Origin: Rhododendron vialii
Taxonomy: Eukaryota > Streptophyta > Magnoliopsida > Ericales > Ericaceae
DNA length: 64,000 bases
Direction of reading: 5' to 3'
Assembly: GCF_030253575.1 (NCBI RefSeq)
Contig: NC_080564.1
Location: forward strand, 5,810,501 to 5,874,500
Below are positions 58,950-64,000 of this stretch, piece by piece. The notes under the pieces are model-generated. The model saw nothing but the letters and a program-made list of their open reading frames with translations, searched no databases and was not told the DNA's origin. Position 1 is the stretch's first letter. Each line of letters opens with the position of its first letter. The translations under genes and the position numbers were made by a program.

Positions 58950-60720
58950 GTGATTGCAGCCACCGCAGAGTAATTTTAAGGATTCAGATTTGTCAAACTA
59001 TACTCTTACCGGTAAGAGTTTTCAACATTCAAGAGCAAAGGTAAAGTGGGATCAACTCCTTTGTTTTGAAGAGGAAGGAGGTTTGGGGTTCAAAAGAATT
59101 AAAGAATGGAATAGAGTAGCCATGCTTATACATTTGTGGGCTCTCTGCAAAAAAAGTTGATACACTCTGGATTAAATGGGTGCATACCTATATTATAAAC
59201 CAAGCAATGTTTATGGACCATGGAGATCCCTTGTGATGTAGTATCTTGGACCATGAGGAAGCTCATTGGCCTTAGCCACTTAGGTAAGCCTCTAATTCAG
59301 TATGTTGGCAATGGGGAAAACATTTTTTTATGGTTAAAGAACTGACATCCTCTTGGACCATTAGATGACAGGTTTGGTGAGAGAGTGGTATCCAATGTGG
59401 GCAGATCACTAAGGGCCAAGGTTGCTTCTATTATTGCACATTGTGATTGGAGATGGCCTAGATTAAGAAACCCCTGTGTTCAAGCCATCATTGCTCAAAA
59501 TCCTCCCAGTCTTAGACCTAATCCTGATGTTGACCTAACCCTAGCAGGGCCGGCTCAAGGGCAAGGTCTGAGAGACCAGGGCCTGAGCCTGTTAGCCCGA
59601 AAAGAGGGGCCCCCGTTAGAGTTGTTATATATATATATATAATTTGTTTGCTACTAAAACAGAATGAGTATTCTTGGCGCTTTGTAAGACTTGTACCATT
59701 CCAAATGTTGTGCTCAGGTTCGATCCTCGCCCAGAACTAGTTTTTTGAGTTTTTCTTTGTCAAAAAACAAGCCTTCTGAGAAAATTGATGCTCAGTTTTC
59801 AAACTTGTATCAAATGTAAACACAAGGAAACACCCAAACCATTGAACCAAAGCATGTTTTACAAAAATTGTGGGCACATATATATACATATAGAAATTAT
59901 GTCTTATTATATAGTAGTAATTGTTTAAAAATTTAAGGCCCACTTGATAATTTGGGCTAGGATCCCCAATTAGTTTGGGCCGGCCCTGCACCCTAGTGGC
60001 TCTTTCACAATTAAATCTGCTTGGAATGATACAAGGAAGAAGTACCCAATACAAGGAAGAGGTACCCATGCAATTCAACCTTGGCACAAGATTGGGAATG
60101 CTATAAGGAAGAGGCCACCCAATTCAACCTTGGCCTAGATGGTCTTTCATTTTATGGCTGGCTGTTTCTTCAACGTTTGAGCACCAAGGATAGGTTGAGG
60201 AGCTGGCCGGGGGCATGCAGCTTGATGGTGTCTGTAGTCTTTGTGGTAGTAATTGTGAAGATGAATCACATCACCACATATTTTTTGATTGCTCCTTCAA
60301 TTCTCAACAGTTGTTTGGCAGACCTTAATTGGTGATCACTAAAACCAGGGTGTCAGTCGGGGATGTCGATCTTACAACTTAGGGGCCGGAGGTGCTTCAA
60401 TTCGTTGGTGCTAGCTGTTCAAATGTGTAGTACTGCTCTTAAATGTAGCCTTGCAGCAACTGTTTTATGGTTTGTGGCGTGAAAGGAATAATTAATGCAT
60501 CTTCGGAGGTGTGGCCATGAGAGGCATGATCAAGAAGTGACTGCTGAAATTATGGTTGGAATAAGAGATTTCCTTAACTGGAATAGGAACCTTCGTGAAG
60601 ATTGGAGGCTTTCTGATAGTAGGATTTTGGAAACTGTATAGTTAGGTTCTGTTTTGCTTCTTAAAAGCTGTTTTGTCTCTTGCTCATTGTATTCTTGTTT
60701 TGGTACGTAAGGGATTTTAT
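58950..60720 (+). mobile_element. Degenerate L1 LINE split by a hAT MITE
   Basis: Has AKVKWDQLLCFEEEGGLGFK, IKEWNRVAMLIHLWALCKK, LWIKWVHTY and, after the insert, CSLCGSNCEDESHHHIFFDC and a LINE-like end. Many stops and frameshifts; an old copy. Confidence 0.75.
59545..59988. mobile_element. hAT MITE nested in the LINE
   Basis: 444 bp, ends CAGGGCCGGCTCAAG and TTTGGGCCGGCCCTG, flanked by AACCCTAG and CACCCTAG (7 of 8 match). CAGGG termini are classic hAT. Confidence 0.85.
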
Positions 60721-60739
60721 CCCTGGACCTTGATTCTTT

Positions 60740-61570
60740 ATTCTTTTTTTTCCCCTCAAAATGGAGAAATTTTGTTAATCTGAAAGGTGGAAAACGCCTA
60801 AACGTCAGAGAGCACTGAGCCCCACGAGGGCAGAGTAGTCATCCACAAGCCGGATGAACCACTAGACATGTAGGGCTTTTTTTACACAAACATGTGCAGC
60901 CCGATTACGTACAATCACGTTTAACATAATTAAAATCACACGATAAAAACAAAGACTTGAGAGCTAGACAGTCTTGAATCAATACCGCAATATCCAAAGG
61001 ATACTTAAAGTATCCACAATGTAATAATCAAAAGTATAAAGTTTTTTAAAAGTTAATAATGTTGGTACAAAATATGGCTCACAAATCAAACTTAACAACT
61101 TTCTTAAAAATAATCAAATTTTGAGCTTTGGATAACCAAAACTAGCAACCTTTTGACAATAATCAAATTTAATAGACCCTACATATTCTCAATCAAATAT
61201 ATCAATCATTATACAAAAATGTTCTATCTCTCTCTACCTCTTTCTTTTCAAACAATATTTTTGGAAAAAATTGTTTTGTTTTAGAAAACAATTTTTTAGA
61301 AATAGTTTTTTTTTTCCAAAAACAAGTTTCAAAACTTATTTTCTATTTCTAGTAAATAGTTTTTATTAGTTTCAAAACTAGTTTTAGAAAAACTATTTTC
61401 TACTGTTCACAATTTTTAGTTTGTTGTAGTTTGAAAAGATGATATGACAAGTTTTGGTTATCTAATTTTGATTATGCTATTGTAGACATCTACAATACTA
61501 ACCTCAACAATATCCTAAATGAATAATCAAAAATTAATATGGTAACTTTTGGTTATCATTTTTTTGATTA
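60740..61570. other. No gene seen; possible minus-strand LINE tail
   Basis: 60743-60800 reads, on the minus strand, TTAACAAAATTTCTCC followed by an A-rich run, like a LINE 3' end. The rest is AT-rich with repeated AAAACAATTTTTAGAAATAG-like text. Confidence 0.35.
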
Positions 61571-61579
61571 TAGCTGCTT

Positions 61580-64000
61580 CTTCGCAACCTAACCTCTTAG
61601 AAAGGTTCACACCCCAAGCGTAGGGCTAGGTCGTTGAAAGCATAATAACCGGTAAGACCGGAATCGTTCCCACAGAGAAATCTTCTTTAGCGAATTTGGA
61701 ATAGAAGTTGCTTATAGATTGCGGCATTCAAGCGGCCAACTTTGGAGTTTTGATTCGATTGACGAAATTAAACTTGGAAATAAACTAGGTTAAGATGGTC
61801 GAGTCAAAGGGATTGATTTACCCACGACTTAGCCATCAAACGGTTCCTTCATCTAACTCATGAGTGAACCGAAACCGTCCGGATCCACTAGACGAATTAA
61901 AAGCTGAAGACTACTTATAACTTAATTCAAAGCTCTAATTCAAATTGAACTCATTTAACGCAAGTGAGAGACGAAAAAAGATCGTTCGCACGCGTAGGAT
62001 TATCAAGCACGTAGCACAAGGCGATAGACTTCATTGATCAAAGAAGCCACCAATCCCCATGATCAAAGCTAGAAATCATGGGTTTAATTCATTCAAAACC
62101 TTGAGATTAAGCTAAAGTTAAGAGAAACCATTTAATGGACTAATCCATAGGGTGAACCTCACCCCATGACCGAACCGATTATCTACTCACTCATAATAAA
62201 AAGACGAGAAAGCATGTTAAGAAAGGTAAACATGATTAACCGATGAAAACAAAAATAAACTTGATTTATAAGAAGATCTAACAAGTAGCTACAACATTAA
62301 TAAACGAGAATTTAACATAAGACAATTACCTTAAGGAGTTCTTGAAGGAAACACAAACAAAAGCTTGAAAGACTAACAATGGAGTCCTAGGAAGAAAGAA
62401 AAGACTTAGGCCTAAAAAAACTAACTAATGGCCTTTTCTCTTCCATAAATGGCATACAAGACTATTTATAGGCCTTACAAAATCAGCCTTACAATGGACA
62501 AAAAGGCCCCCAAAATATCCCAAAAACATACTAGAAGTAGAAACTTTCTATTTATGGAAGGTTGAAATATTCAGCAAAAAAGGTGCTGGCCGAAGGGCAT
62601 TGGTACCAATACCTAAAAAATAAGGTATTGGTACCAATCCAACTGTCTTCTAATTCGGCATGATGGTACCAATACCTAAAAAATGAGGTATTGGTACCTC
62701 TGTGTGAAAACAGCAGAACAGGGTCAGCTTGGGCCATCATGCCTTGTCGTGCCCCGACGGCCTTCCGATGCTTCATTACATGATCAACGGGACTTGGCGG
62801 AGGTATGCCTTATGGCCTTGTACTCTTGGATGCCCTCGAGGACTATCTTCGATGCATTAGGCTCGCTTGAAACACTTTGGCACGTTCCTTGCCAGCCTTG
62901 ACCTCCGGCCAATCTCCGAGGCTTCTTGTGACACCGTTAGGCTTTAGTGACAATGAGATGAGTACCGGCGGGCATTTGGACACTTGGTTCATCCCGGAAC
63001 GTTTATTGGCATCAAAACTGCCTTATTAGCACGTTTTACCTGAAATACACAAAAACGTACCTTACGTGCAATATCGCATAAAAACGACAATATATATGTA
63101 CAAACACAACATACTAGAGGACTTAAGCACCAAGAATATGCATTATTGGGTGCTTATCACACCCCCCAACTTGAACTTTGCTAGTCCCTAGCAAACTAAA
63201 ACAAAATGTATTTAACTAAACTATGCAATCTTCCCGAGATTCAAGATACAAAAACTATGCTCAATAACTACAACTAGGCAAGAGTCCAAAGCACCCCTTC
63301 AAATCTGACCATATGCAATCCACGCACAAACATGCCATGAACTAGGACGAACAAGCTATGCCATATTAAAGTAGTCAAGCATGCATGCACCACAATGAGT
63401 TTCAACTCCAAAACTCACAAGGATAACGCTCTTATTCGACTTTTCACACAGTGAGATACATGATACATCCCATGACAAGCGCTAGCGAGTAAATGCAATA
63501 GCCAGAGACAAAAAGCTACGCATGCTATCAAAGAAGCGCTAAGAATGAAAGGAAAGCTAACGATTGACAAGTATGGAAAGACTAGGAATATCAAAACTTA
63601 AGTAATAATAGATATCGACCGTGCAACAAACGGAGTTAATTAGCGTACAAAAGATCAACGGAGGACTTTATTAGCTTATAACGACCTTGGATACAAAGAA
63701 AAAGGGACTACAAAAATGTAGTGGCCATATACTTGCATGATTCATCTACCCTTGGCCACTACCAACCCTAAACTACCCAAGGCATGGCCACATATCGGCC
63801 AAACACCAAACAAAGTTACGAAAAAGAAATAAAGAAAAACTACTACCACCACCGACTCCACAACACATAGTCGTCATCCTTATCCGACTCCTCATGGTAT
63901 TGAGCCTCGAGCTCCCCCTTTCCATTGGACTCTTCCTCATCCAGAATGTAAGCTAACCCGGAGGTCACACCAATCCTCTCATCATAGTATTCAACCCTCT
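61580..64000 (-). mobile_element. LTR retrotransposon, 3' part, running off the right edge
   Basis: On the minus strand an acidic open frame ends at 63843. About 0.7 kb of non-coding DNA follows, then GCTAGGGACTAGCAAAG, a polypurine tract (AAGTTGGGGGG, 63162-63172) and TGTGATAAGCACCC, the start of an LTR at 63161. The LTR extends left to about 61580 (left end not exact). This 3' arrangement is common in plant Gypsy-related or non-autonomous large elements; family not settled. The 5' half lies outside the window. Confidence 0.55.
63843..64000 (-). CDS. C-terminal end of a retroelement-associated protein (partial)
   Basis: 52 codons open from the window edge: RVEYYDERIGVTSGLAYI, LDEEESNGKGELEAQYHEE, SDKDDDYVLWSRWW, stop. 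Acidic tail; no domain can be named from this piece. Confidence 0.4.
   Translation of the reverse strand, partial: RVEYYDERIGVTSGLAYILDEEESNGKGELEAQYHEESDKDDDYVLWSRWW

Overview
The window is nuclear DNA of a flowering plant, most likely a eudicot. The evidence is small exons with GT/AG introns, plant-specific families (GASA/snakin peptides, AN1 stress-associated protein, chloroplast ferredoxin-thioredoxin reductase, GT14 glucuronosyltransferase), AT-rich intergenic DNA, many MITEs, LINE and SINE remains, and GA/CT microsatellites. The species cannot be told from the sequence alone.

The left 26 kb holds the most unusual content: four tandem paralogues on the plus strand (A 821-2835, B 6714-7753, C 14725-16998, D 22809-25721). 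Each has a secretory signal split over two small exons and a long exon of His-rich repeats with APMHxPEAYD motifs. A, C and D then have a last exon with a GASA (snakin) cysteine domain. The duplicated unit includes a promoter block and intergenic DNA. In C and D the GASA domain is split between its third and fourth cysteines by an 8-residue repeat (KY..KDH type), most expanded in D (10 copies). B has lost the GASA exon by a deletion that joins the His-rich exon to the family's last codon and stop. A has a short deletion and a frameshift in its GASA exon. Two more GASA genes lie to the right: E (37708-38848, compact) and F (42189-43387, proline-rich with all 12 cysteines).

The middle and right parts hold a 5'-truncated GT14 glycosyltransferase pseudogene (28741-32737); a two-AN1 zinc-finger gene like SAP12 (47266-48132); and, upstream of it, a truncated copy of the same gene split by MITEs (44183-45880). 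A six-exon gene for the catalytic subunit of ferredoxin-thioredoxin reductase lies on the minus strand (49039-54244). Its exon 2 is frame-disrupted although every splice site is intact. A probable mitochondrial insertion with a group II intron domain V lies at about 48430-48715.

The rest is mainly mobile DNA: at least six Stowaway-like MITEs with TA duplications, TTA-flanked PIF/Harbinger-like MITEs, hAT-like MITEs with 8-bp duplications, Mutator-like MITEs with 9-bp duplications, a GC-rich fold-back family, 5'-truncated LINEs, tRNA-derived SINEs, a candidate solo LTR, and an LTR retrotransposon that enters from the right edge (about 61580-64000, minus strand).
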